In this document: piece after piece, positions 46,420-54,564 of the stretch | Position numbering within the stretch: position 1 is the stretch's first letter | Layout of the letters: each line of letters opens with the position of its first letter | Source of the DNA: CAZGOM01 sp964527265 | Lineage (GTDB): Bacteria; Planctomycetota; Phycisphaerae; Phycisphaerales; Phycisphaeraceae | Assembly (NCBI GenBank): GCA_964527265.1 | Contig: CAZGOM010000003.1 | Span: 1-64,000, forward strand | Length of the DNA: 64,000 nucleotides | Reading direction: 5' to 3' | The notes under the pieces: generated by a model | Seen by the model: only the letters and a program-made list of their open reading frames with translations | Told to the model about the DNA's origin: nothing | Databases searched by the model: none | Made by a program: the position numbers and the translations under genes

Positions 46420-47637
46420 ATGACCACAGACACAGCGCGCGCGAATGTGCCCGACACCCTTGGCCGGTTTGGAAAGTTCGGCGGGGTTTATATCCCCGAA
46501 ACCCTCCAGGCGGCTGTCAACAAGCTTTCCGAGGCGTATGACAGCGCCCGCAAAGACCCCGCTTTCGCCAGGGAACTCACCCGCCTTTTGACCGACTTTG
46601 TCGGCCGCCCCAGCCCGCTTTACCTTGCGCAGCGGCTCACAAAGATGTGCGGCGGCGCGCAAATCTACTTGAAGCGCGAAGACCTCAACCACACCGGCGC
46701 CCACAAGATCAATAACTCCCTGGGCCAGGCCCTGCTCTGCATGCGAATGGGTAAAAAACGCATCATTGCCGAAACCGGTGCAGGCCAGCACGGCGTGGCC
46801 ACCGCCACCGCCGCCGCCGTCTTCGGCCTCGAATGCGACGTCTACATGGGCATTGAAGACATCCGCCGCCAGAAACCCAACGTCCTGCGCATGCAGACGC
46901 TGGGCACCCGCGTCGTACCGGTTGAATCCGGCTCCAAAACCCTCAAAGACGCCACCAATGCCGCCATGCGCGACTGGATGGAGACCAGCGACCATACCCA
47001 CTACATCATCGGCTCGGTGGTGGGCCCCCACCCCTTTCCCATGATGGTGCGCGATTTCCAATCCATCATCGGCAAGGAAACCCGTGAGCAATCGCTGGCT
47101 AAGTTCGGAAAGCTGCCTGACGCCGTCGTGGCTTGTGTCGGCGGCGGGTCCAACGCGGCGGGGATCTTCTATCCCTTTGTCGAAGACACCCAAGTCAAGC
47201 TCTACGGCGTGGAAGCCGGCGGCCGCTCCAACCAGGACGGCGAACACGCTGCCTCCATCACCCTTGGCAAGCCCGGCGTGCTGCACGGCTCCCTGAGCTA
47301 TGTCCTCCAGGACCCCGACGGCCAGACCGCCGTGGTCCACTCCATCTCCGCCGGTCTAGACTATCCCGGCATCGGCCCTGAACATGCCTACTGGCACGAC
47401 GCCAAGCGCGTTACCTACGCCTCGATTACCGATAACCAGGCCCTGGATGCCTTTGTTACTTTGACCCGCAACGAAGGCATCATCCCGGCTTTGGAATCCA
47501 GCCATGCCATTGCGTACGCGCTGGAGCTCGCCAAGAAGATGAAGCCCGACCAGAACCTGGTGGTGAACCTCTCTGGCCGCGGCGACAAAGACCTCGACGA
47601 AGCGATCCGCCTGCTTGAAGCACGAAAAAACGCCTGA
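46420..47637 (+). CDS. trpB: Tryptophan synthase beta chain
   Basis: 405 residues. PLP enzyme that condenses indole with serine. The PLP lysine is in KREDLNHTGAHKINNSLG, with the phosphate-binding GGGSNAAG and the Glu/Asp/Gly motifs in ETGAGQHGVATA. Full family length. Just downstream of the RidA-family gene; trpA is not adjacent. Confidence 0.96.
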   Translation: MTTDTARANVPDTLGRFGKFGGVYIPETLQAAVNKLSEAYDSARKDPAFARELTRLLTDFVGRPSPLYLAQRLTKMCGGAQIYLKREDLNHTGAHKINNSLGQALLCMRMGKKRIIAETGAGQHGVATATAAAVFGLECDVYMGIEDIRRQKPNVLRMQTLGTRVVPVESGSKTLKDATNAAMRDWMETSDHTHYIIGSVVGPHPFPMMVRDFQSIIGKETREQSLAKFGKLPDAVVACVGGGSNAAGIFYPFVEDTQVKLYGVEAGGRSNQDGEHAASITLGKPGVLHGSLSYVLQDPDGQTAVVHSISAGLDYPGIGPEHAYWHDAKRVTYASITDNQALDAFVTLTRNEGIIPALESSHAIAYALELAKKMKPDQNLVVNLSGRGDKDLDEAIRLLEARKNA

Positions 47638-47677
47638 AAACGATGTCCTTCTCCGTTCAATCGCATGCAACTTGGCA

Positions 47678-49600
47678 CTATGGTGCCGGTGGTATCGCCA
47701 TGATTTCCACCTCAGGCGTAATCTGGGCCCTCGGGTAAAGCAATGCATGCTCCGCCTGAAACCAGGGGGAATCCATCACCCAGTACATGTCATTAATGCT
47801 GGCCTGGTCGACAACAATGAAATCAATGCCAGCTTCCTTGAGTGCGCGGCGTGCATCTGCAGGGGAGAAGGAAGGATCCATCAGAAAGCCCAAACCCGGG
47901 GCCCAAATGGGAATCACTTTGATCGGGAAACCAGCGATGGCGCGTTGAAAATAAATATCGCTGCTGAGTACGACTTTGGATTTGAACCGCTCAGGGTTGC
48001 TCTCGATGAATTGACTGATGAAGACCGACCGTGAGGTTACACGATCACCCCGGGCTCTGAGGGCAAGCTCAGTGCGCCACTGCGCCAGTGGCACCCATGC
48101 GTAATCGGGTCTTATTGCAAGCGTTAATAGTGAATGAAGCGCCAAAAGAACCATGAGTGGAATCAGCCACAAGGCGCGACGTCTTCGAAAATATGCGCCT
48201 GAAGCCAATGCTGCAATGACAGCCAACACCGCGGCAGCGGGAGCAATGACACGGTAGGGATAATAAAGATTTCCACCGGTCCCGAAATAACCCCAGACCG
48301 TTAAGCCTGCTATCAACAGCGAAAACCCAGCCAGGACCAGGCGCTGCTTTTTCCAAATCATAAGGCAAACAGCCCCAGCAAGCGCGGGAAGCGACTGCGC
48401 AAGGCAAACCAATGCCTCGTATGACCCAAGCCGAACGGCCAGTTGCATCTTGTTAAGTTTCGACAATGTCTGCATCAAATGAACGAACCTCGGCGGAGAT
48501 TGAGGCCACAGGCCCATGAAACCCAGGGTATAGAAAGGATTGCCGGTAAGCGCCCAGACAAATAAAAGCCATGGCGCAATGCACGCGAAGCTGACGCCAA
48601 TCATGGCAACGCGAGCAGACCAGGGAACACGCCAGCCGACACCGAGGAATCCGAAAAACAAATAGGCCAGGCCGTATTCGCGGGTAAGCGCGGCCGCGGC
48701 TGCGGCCAACCCGATAACGAGGCAGCCCGCCCCAGGTTTCTCATGCAAAAGCCTAATTCGCACCACCTGCGTGAGAATGATCAATGCACTGAGGCTCAGG
48801 AAACCTATTTCCTGGCCAATGAGAATGTTGGTCGTCACAACCCCGGTTGCGGCAACAAGAAAAACCGCGAGAAATGAAAGGTCAACGCCCGCGCGCAAGG
48901 CGCGAGCCAGTTGCCATGCCGCGTAAAGCGTCATGAGGTATTGGAGGATGACCACAGGGAGGCAATACGTGATGTCAACGCGTCCGATCAAAGCGTAAGC
49001 CCACCAGTAGCCGGAAGAAACCATGAAGCCGATCGAATCCGGAAAGGCGTAGAGAGTGAAATCGTGTGCGGTGACCGGGGGATAGAAGTTGAAGTTTCCC
49101 TGTTGGATTCCCCTGCTGGCAAGGTACTCCCAGCGAATCGGCACATCAAAGCCGGTAAGCCGGAGCATGAATATTTTCGCTGCAAAGCCGATGATGATGA
49201 TCAGTATTCCTGATGCACCCACAAGGGCAACAGGGCTGAGTCTCAGCACCCGCAGGATGCGAAAAAAACGCAACTTAAAGTCAACAAAACTAGGCTTTTG
49301 AAACACAAAGGACTGCGTAAGCCAAAGCCCCGCGCCCCCTAGCAGAGTGGCGCAACCCATCACGCAGGCAACTCCCCACAAGGTGGCGTTCCAACGAAGG
49401 ATGGTTGCGAATGTAAGAATCAGTGCCAGCAAAAGATTGGAAAGAAGAAAAGCCAGAGGAAGTTCGACACGTTTCAAAAGCAGACGCGAAAAGACCATGC
49501 CTGGCAGAAAATGGCCCAGCACAACCCCAACGAAAAAAAACATAAAAACGACTTTCGCAAATTGATAGTAATGGTCATGGGACCATCTGGATTTTACCAT
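47678..49600 (-). CDS. Polytopic membrane protein, possibly GT-C glycosyltransferase
   Basis: 640 residues from the ATG at 49600 (a GTG at 49609 is the other option). About 12-13 hydrophobic helices and a soluble C-terminal part of about 100 residues. The layout and the first-loop region (RLTGFDVPIRWEYLASRGIQ) fit lipid-linked-sugar glycosyltransferases of the GT-C/PMT kind, as in many bacterial cell-wall proteins, but no decisive motif was seen. The gene follows a small ORF on the same strand. Confidence 0.7.
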   Translation of the reverse strand: MVKSRWSHDHYYQFAKVVFMFFFVGVVLGHFLPGMVFSRLLLKRVELPLAFLLSNLLLALILTFATILRWNATLWGVACVMGCATLLGGAGLWLTQSFVFQKPSFVDFKLRFFRILRVLRLSPVALVGASGILIIIIGFAAKIFMLRLTGFDVPIRWEYLASRGIQQGNFNFYPPVTAHDFTLYAFPDSIGFMVSSGYWWAYALIGRVDITYCLPVVILQYLMTLYAAWQLARALRAGVDLSFLAVFLVAATGVVTTNILIGQEIGFLSLSALIILTQVVRIRLLHEKPGAGCLVIGLAAAAAALTREYGLAYLFFGFLGVGWRVPWSARVAMIGVSFACIAPWLLFVWALTGNPFYTLGFMGLWPQSPPRFVHLMQTLSKLNKMQLAVRLGSYEALVCLAQSLPALAGAVCLMIWKKQRLVLAGFSLLIAGLTVWGYFGTGGNLYYPYRVIAPAAAVLAVIAALASGAYFRRRRALWLIPLMVLLALHSLLTLAIRPDYAWVPLAQWRTELALRARGDRVTSRSVFISQFIESNPERFKSKVVLSSDIYFQRAIAGFPIKVIPIWAPGLGFLMDPSFSPADARRALKEAGIDFIVVDQASINDMYWVMDSPWFQAEHALLYPRAQITPEVEIMAIPPAP

Positions 49601-49899
49601 TGCCAACACAACAGAGAAATTGAGCTTTCTTTTTTACCCGGTGGGGGTAAAACTAGTGGGCCGTGTTCCATGTCTTGAATAAAAGGCACTGCATCCCGCT
49701 CAACGCCATTGACTTCCGCATCAGTCTTGTTCTCTTCCAGAAAAATAATTTCCGGGGGTGTGTAAGGAATTTTTTCCCGGTCCGACCAACAGGGCGACAC
49801 AACCGCACTCAAGCGGATGAAATGGTTCCGCACTAAATCAATAACCCTGACAAAGGAGGCCTCGAAAAGCAGCGCGTCATTGTCCGAGTTCAAAAGCAT
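49594..49899 (-). CDS. Possible small gene upstream of the membrane protein gene
   Basis: An open frame on the minus strand, 101 residues from the ATG at 49899, ending about 7 bases into the membrane protein gene (stop at 49594). Unlike the rest of this long antisense frame, which runs opposite the peptide cluster and is repetitive, this part has normal protein composition (LLNSDNDALLFEASFVRVID, PPEIIFLEENKTD). GTG or TTG starts up to 60 bases upstream are possible. No family was recognised. Confidence 0.4.
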   Translation of the reverse strand: MLLNSDNDALLFEASFVRVIDLVRNHFIRLSAVVSPCWSDREKIPYTPPEIIFLEENKTDAEVNGVERDAVPFIQDMEHGPLVLPPPGKKESSISLLCWQW

Positions 49900-49960
49900 C
49901 AAACGTGTGTAACGTAGTCTCCCTATTTTCAACAAACGATCTACTTTCACAGGAAAAAAT

Positions 49961-50308
49961 ATGAACACTTCCAAGACCACTTCGATGATTCTCGCCGCCG
50001 CTGTCGCCGGTCTGATGACGGGTGCAACCGCCCCCGGCGCATTCGCCTCTGACTCCGGCTCCGCCAAGGCAACCGTCGGCGGCGCTTCCGCTGGCAAGAT
50101 CACGCTTGGCGAAAAGGCCGGCTGCAGCGGTAAGGACGGCTGCGGCGGCAAGAAGTCCGACAAAGCCAACTGCAAAGGCCACAACGACTGCAAGGGCAAG
50201 GGCGGCTGCAAGAGCGGAGACAACGGCTGCAAGGGCAAAAATTCCTGCAAGGGCAAGGGTGGCTGCAAGACCACCGAAAAGCCCGCTGAAAAACCCGCCG
50301 ACAAATAA
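49961..50308 (+). CDS. Bufferin-like secreted Cys-rich precursor peptide
   Basis: 115 residues, AGGA ribosome site upstream. Sec signal peptide (about 1-29, ending AFA-SD), a Ser/Gly/Ala-rich spacer, then eight cysteines at 55, 61, 71, 77, 83, 90, 96 and 102. Five of the seven intervals are exactly C-x5-C, built on CKGK or CKG units such as GCKGKNSCKGKGGCK. The C-terminus is EKPAEKPADK. Directly downstream are a DUF692/MNIO enzyme, a DUF2063 protein and a DoxX protein, the usual partners of bufferin (BufA) peptides whose cysteines are oxidatively modified and which bind copper. Product role by analogy: exported metal-binding peptide. Confidence 0.82.
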   Translation: MNTSKTTSMILAAAVAGLMTGATAPGAFASDSGSAKATVGGASAGKITLGEKAGCSGKDGCGGKKSDKANCKGHNDCKGKGGCKSGDNGCKGKNSCKGKGGCKTTEKPAEKPADK

Positions 50309-50324
50309 ATAGGCGATTGGATTG

Positions 50325-50371
50325 GGGTTGGCGGGGCCCGGTCAACGAGTGCCCCGCCAACCCTTTTTTTT
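50325..50371 (+). terminator. Strong terminator between precursor and enzyme genes
   Basis: 13 bp arms GGGTTGGCGGGGC (50325-50337) and GCCCCGCCAACCC (50351-50363), loop of 13, followed by eight T. It ends 45 bases before the enzyme ATG. A partial terminator would let the small precursor be made in excess of its enzyme. Confidence 0.85.
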
Positions 50372-50415
50372 AATGTGATAGCGTGAACGCGCATTCCCCT
50401 CCTGCCGAGAAGCCA

Positions 50416-51282
50416 ATGGCCGCCAATAAACACAATGGATGGACGGAATTGGGGATCGGCGTGGGACTGCGCATCCCGCATTACGACCACATCCTCAATA
50501 AGAAACCAGGCGTCGAATGGTTTGAGATCATCTCTGAAAATTACATGATGGATGCCGGGCGGCCGCTGCGCGTGCTGGATCAGATCCTCGAAAATTACCG
50601 CGTCGTGCAGCACGGCGTATCGCTCTATTTCGGCTCCCCCGGGCGGCTGAACAAAGATCACCTCAACCGGCTCAAACGGTTGGTGAAAAAAACAAAAACG
50701 CCCTTCATCTCCGACCACCTCTGCTGGGGAAGCATCGATGGGACTTACACCCATGATCTGTTGCCCCTCCCCTACACCAGAGAAGCCGTCAAACGCACCG
50801 CCGCACGCGTGCGCCAAGTGCGGGATTTCCTCGAAGTACCGGTCATCGTTGAAAACGTCAGCAGCTATGCGGAATTCCACCAGTCCGAAATGACCGAATG
50901 GGAATTTCTTGTCGAAGTTGTGGAACTGGCCGACTGCGGCATATTGCTGGATGTGAACAACATTTTCGTCTCTAGCCAGAACCACAACTTCGACCCCCAT
51001 CTTTACCTCAACCACGTGCCCGCTGAGCGAGTCGGTCAAATCCATATCGCAGGACATTCGGAATTTAAAAAATATCGCCTTGATACGCATGATCATCCCG
51101 TCCTGGACCCGGTCTGGGATCTTTATGCGCGGGCAATTCAAAAATGCGGCCCCACCAGCACGCTCCTGGAATGGGATGCGCACATCCCGACCTTTGACGA
51201 AGTGCATGCCGAGGCGATGAAAGCCACGCGCTATATGAAGCGCACACAGCCGCTTACCCCGCCCAAAGCCAGGAGGGCGTGA
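50416..51282 (+). CDS. bufB: MNIO-type peptide-modifying oxidase, DUF692 (BufB-like)
   Basis: 288 residues from the ATG at 50416. A GTG at 50383 would extend it by 11 residues, but its ribosome site would lie in the terminator T tract. The DUF692 family forms a TIM barrel with two or three iron atoms and oxidises cysteines of peptide substrates. The expected metal ligands are visible in order: VVQHGVSL, SDHLCW, IVENVSSY, LLDVNNI, QIHIAGH, DTHDHPV and LLEWDAH. Overlaps the next gene's region and is followed at once by DUF2063. Confidence 0.93.
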   Translation: MAANKHNGWTELGIGVGLRIPHYDHILNKKPGVEWFEIISENYMMDAGRPLRVLDQILENYRVVQHGVSLYFGSPGRLNKDHLNRLKRLVKKTKTPFISDHLCWGSIDGTYTHDLLPLPYTREAVKRTAARVRQVRDFLEVPVIVENVSSYAEFHQSEMTEWEFLVEVVELADCGILLDVNNIFVSSQNHNFDPHLYLNHVPAERVGQIHIAGHSEFKKYRLDTHDHPVLDPVWDLYARAIQKCGPTSTLLEWDAHIPTFDEVHAEAMKATRYMKRTQPLTPPKARRA

Positions 51283-51284
51283 AC

Positions 51285-52175
51285 ATGACCGCGACACCCC
51301 CACCCAAACTCAAACTGACGCAGATCCAGGCGCGATTTGCCCTGGTAGTGATGCACCCCCTGACGGCGCGCGACGCCACTGACCCCGTCTGGGAAGACGG
51401 CAAACCCACCTCCGCCATAGCGCAAACAATCATCAAACCCAACGATCGGCTCACAAGCATCCAGCGCCTGGAGATCTACAACCGGCAATATTGGTTTCGC
51501 GTGTGGGAATCGCTGGGGGAAGATTTCCCCGGTGTGCGACGGATCATCGGACGCGCCCGGTTCTATAAAACCATGACTGCTTATGTAACCAAACATCCCT
51601 CGCGAAGCTTTACGCTGCGCGACCTGGGAATGCATCTGCCGACATTCCTCGCCGGAGACAAAACGTGGAGCAAAGGCCTGAGCCCTGCACGGCGTGCCAT
51701 GGCGGTGCAGATGGCCGCATTTGAATGGGCACAGATGGTGGCCTTTGACGGGCCCGCCAAGCCGGGCGTGGTTCCGCAGGATCTGGCGGGTAAGAACCTG
51801 GCGAAACTTAAACTCGCGCTCCAGCCGTACATGACGGTCATGAAGTTAGATTACGCACTGGACGAGTTCACCCTGGCACTCAAGAAACAGGCTGCCGCCT
51901 CCGAAGAAGGCGCAACGGTCAAACCGGTGAAACTGCCTTTGAAAGAACAGATTCACATTGCCGTGCATCGGCAAAATGAAACGATTTATTATCGGCGGTT
52001 GACGCCCGAGGCATATGGCGTCCTGACTGCGCTGAACACCGGCATTCCCCTTGAAAAAGCCCTTGCGCAGGGCCAAAAGATCGCCGGCACGGACGATGCA
52101 GCCTGGGCCCAGGCTGTTCAACAGCTTTTCAGCTTGTGGGTTCAACTGGGGTGGCTCTGCCTGCCTGGCCGATAA
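51285..52175 (+). CDS. bufC: DUF2063 partner protein (BufC-like)
   Basis: 296 residues. AGGAGG sits 8 bases before the ATG at 51285; the GTG at 51279 is too close. The N-terminus has the DUF2063 signature region (YNRQYWFRVWESLGEDFPGV), the domain that binds the precursor leader and presents it to the DUF692 oxidase; the name 'DNA-binding' in older annotation is misleading. The C-terminal half (WVQLGWLCLPGR) may bind the enzyme. Start follows the bufB stop by 2 bases. Confidence 0.9.
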   Translation: MTATPPPKLKLTQIQARFALVVMHPLTARDATDPVWEDGKPTSAIAQTIIKPNDRLTSIQRLEIYNRQYWFRVWESLGEDFPGVRRIIGRARFYKTMTAYVTKHPSRSFTLRDLGMHLPTFLAGDKTWSKGLSPARRAMAVQMAAFEWAQMVAFDGPAKPGVVPQDLAGKNLAKLKLALQPYMTVMKLDYALDEFTLALKKQAAASEEGATVKPVKLPLKEQIHIAVHRQNETIYYRRLTPEAYGVLTALNTGIPLEKALAQGQKIAGTDDAAWAQAVQQLFSLWVQLGWLCLPGR

Positions 52176-52218
52176 AACGGATAGGCTGATGACAATGATT
52201 CTTTGAAAGGTGGAAGGC

Positions 52219-52728
52219 GTGAATATCATTATGAAGGCTTATCGCTTGCTGGAGAAGCTCGGCAAGTGGAGCGCACCGGTCATCCTGCTGCTGTCACGTC
52301 TGCTGATCGGCATCTCCTTTTTCAATAGCGGACTGGGCAAGCTTCAGAAGCTCGACCAGACCACTGAGTTTTTCAAGGACCTCCATATTCCAATGCCCCA
52401 AGTCAATGCCGTCATGGCCGGCGGCACGGAGATGGTCGGCGGAATCCTCCTGGCCATCGGCCTGTGCAGCAGGCTCATCAGCATCCCCCTGGCAATCACG
52501 ATGATCGTGGCCCTCCTAACTGCGCATAAAGACGCCACATTCAACATCTTTAATGACATCAACGAATTCGCCGGCCAAGCCCCGATTCCCTTTCTACTGG
52601 TCTGCCTGTTTGTGTTCGCATTCGGACCTGGCGCCCTGAGCCTGGATGCGCTGATCAAATGGGGCAAGGGAAAGACCAAATCCTCGCCGGATGGTGAGCG
52701 GGTTAAAACAGCAGCGGATGCCAAATAA
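52219..52728 (+). CDS. DoxX-family membrane protein (BufD-like)
   Basis: 169 residues from the GTG at 52219 (GAAAGG about 8 bases upstream; ATG at 52231 is also possible). Four hydrophobic helices, with RLLIGISFFNSGLGKLQKL typical of DoxX proteins, which are often found in bufferin and other RiPP clusters and are thought to handle redox chemistry. Ends the gene set; 43 bases follow the bufC stop. The next 184 bases to the dus gene contain small palindromes only. Confidence 0.87.
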   Translation: MNIIMKAYRLLEKLGKWSAPVILLLSRLLIGISFFNSGLGKLQKLDQTTEFFKDLHIPMPQVNAVMAGGTEMVGGILLAIGLCSRLISIPLAITMIVALLTAHKDATFNIFNDINEFAGQAPIPFLLVCLFVFAFGPGALSLDALIKWGKGKTKSSPDGERVKTAADAK

Positions 52729-52912
52729 CCAAGCCGGCAACAATGCCTCACGCACTCGGATTACCAGGTAATCGCTTGGCGGAGGGTTCCGATAACGTCC
52801 GCGCCATCCAGGGTGATAACCCTGATTCCGCGCAAACATCGTCAATCTGACTCATGTACACGCGATAACCCGAGCACCCGCAACCCGGGCGCGTCGGCTC
52901 ACGACTCCCCCA

Positions 52913-53992
52913 TCACATATTGCAGGTCTCTTCGCCCTCTTCCAACACACCCGCGGGCTCCGGCGCGCGGGGCTGCGGCGGCATGCCTTCATAAGCATCG
53001 GTGTAATACTTTTCGACCGTCGCCCGCCAATCCGCCACGGATTTCACCTGAATAAATGCCTTGGAGACTTCATCCGCGATGGGGTGATGGCGGGAGAAGC
53101 GGATGCCGAACTTGCGCATCATCATGCTTGCTCCGAATTCCCCGTGCAGGCCGGCGGAAAGATCAAAATGCTCCAGCAATACCACGCGCTGCTGGGCAAT
53201 CGTCGGCCCACGCTGGCCCGCGGCTTCATCGCCCCCCTGAATATCCCGCGCCTGCCGGAAGATCCACGGGTTGCCGATGCACCCGCGCGCCACGCTCACG
53301 CCATTCACGCCGGTTTCCCGGATCATTCTGAAAATATCCGAAGCCGTCCAGATATCGCCCGAACCCATGATCACAAAGCCCTTGTCCATCTCGGCTTTGT
53401 AACGTTTGGTGAGATTCTTCAAAAATCCCCATCGCGAAGGCCCGATGTATTTCTGCTCCACTGTCCGGCCATGAACGGTGGTCCCGGCATAACCCAGGCC
53501 AAGCATGGCTTCAAAAATCGTGAAAAAATTCCGCTCCGCCTCAGGCGAGTCGTCCGTCCCCCGCCGCAGTTTCACCGTCAGCGGAATCGATTCCGGCATC
53601 GCCTGCCTCACCGCCGTAAGAATGGCAATGGCCTCATCCGGCGCCTGCAGCAGATGCCCGCCGCGCGCCTTCTTGCGCACCTTCTTCACCGGGCACGCCA
53701 GGTTGATGTCAATCACGTCATAACCCAGCTTCACCAAGATCTTGCACCCCTGCGCGATCTCCTCCGGATGCGAGCCCATCAGTTGCCCGGCAATCGGATG
53801 ATCATCCGGGTGAAGCTCGGCATTCGCCAACCCCTTGCCCCCGTTAATCAAAAACTGATCCAGCATCGCCTCAGTCACGGCATAAGGCGCGCCGTGCTTG
53901 CGCGCCACCAGCCGCATCGCGGTATCCGAGTACCCGGCAAGCCCCGCTTGATAAAAAGGCGCATCAATTTGAATCGAACCGATCTTAAGCAT
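52913..53992 (-). CDS. tRNA-dihydrouridine synthase (Dus family)
   Basis: 359 residues. FMN enzyme that reduces uridine in tRNA. Shows APFYQAGLAGYSD, the catalytic Cys in NLACPVKKV, TVKLRRG, TVHGRTVEQKY (conserved His), GSGDI and GVSVARGCIGNPW. The pattern fits a DusB-like member. Followed by nrdR on the same strand at 25 bases. The C-terminal 40 residues are Pro/Glu-rich and probably disordered. Confidence 0.92.
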   Translation of the reverse strand: MLKIGSIQIDAPFYQAGLAGYSDTAMRLVARKHGAPYAVTEAMLDQFLINGGKGLANAELHPDDHPIAGQLMGSHPEEIAQGCKILVKLGYDVIDINLACPVKKVRKKARGGHLLQAPDEAIAILTAVRQAMPESIPLTVKLRRGTDDSPEAERNFFTIFEAMLGLGYAGTTVHGRTVEQKYIGPSRWGFLKNLTKRYKAEMDKGFVIMGSGDIWTASDIFRMIRETGVNGVSVARGCIGNPWIFRQARDIQGGDEAAGQRGPTIAQQRVVLLEHFDLSAGLHGEFGASMMMRKFGIRFSRHHPIADEVSKAFIQVKSVADWRATVEKYYTDAYEGMPPQPRAPEPAGVLEEGEETCNM

Positions 53993-54017
53993 CCCGCTAT
54001 TTTAGCCGACAATCGCG

Positions 54018-54509
54018 CTAAAACAGCCGCCCCTGCTCCGGACGGTCCTGATCGGTCGTCTGCAGCACATCGCGGACTTCCTCCAGAAGGTCGTCCAAAT
54101 CCCGAAAATGCTTATAAACGCTGGCAAAACGCACATACGCCACTTGATCCAGCGCCTTTAGCCGCTCGGCGATCAGCTTCCCGATCTCCACCGATTCCAG
54201 TTCCCGGTCAAAACGGCGAAAGAGATCTTCCTCCACCTCATCGATCAATTTCTGCATCGCCTCCGCGGTCACGGGACGCTTGTAACACGCCATCTGAAGG
54301 CCTTTGAGCATCTTGTCCCGGTCATAGGGCACGCGCGTTCCGTCCTTTTTGATCACTACCAGTCGGACGTTGGCCTCCACATGCTCATATGTGGTGAAGC
54401 GCTTTTTGCATGCCAGGCATTCGCGCCGACGACGGATCGCCTTGCCCGCGTCGGTCGCACGCGAATCAAGCACCCGGTCATCATCTGCACTGCAATAAGG
54501 ACACTTCAT
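54018..54509 (-). CDS. nrdR: Transcriptional repressor NrdR
   Basis: 163 residues from the ATG at 54509. A zinc ribbon (CPYC...CLACKKRFTTYE) precedes an ATP-cone domain (VVIKKDGTRVPYDRDKMLKGL). NrdR senses (d)ATP and represses ribonucleotide reductase genes. Length is normal for the family; the frame is open well upstream but that part is outside the conserved fold. No ribonucleotide reductase genes are nearby. Confidence 0.96.
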   Translation of the reverse strand: MKCPYCSADDDRVLDSRATDAGKAIRRRRECLACKKRFTTYEHVEANVRLVVIKKDGTRVPYDRDKMLKGLQMACYKRPVTAEAMQKLIDEVEEDLFRRFDRELESVEIGKLIAERLKALDQVAYVRFASVYKHFRDLDDLLEEVRDVLQTTDQDRPEQGRLF

Positions 54510-54564
54510 AACTAGACAGTATGCACGACGCGCACAGAAGGTCAATCCGCCAGCCCTCAGCAAG

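Noticed and set aside
48076..48106. CACTG...CAGTG palindrome followed by GCACCC, like the repeat family
   Set aside because: Lies inside the membrane protein coding sequence, has only a 5 bp stem and lacks the GACA edge; probably chance.
49900..51303. Long minus-strand frame opposite the bufferin cluster
   Set aside because: The plus strand encodes clear DUF692 and precursor proteins; the antisense product is repetitive LQPL-type sequence.
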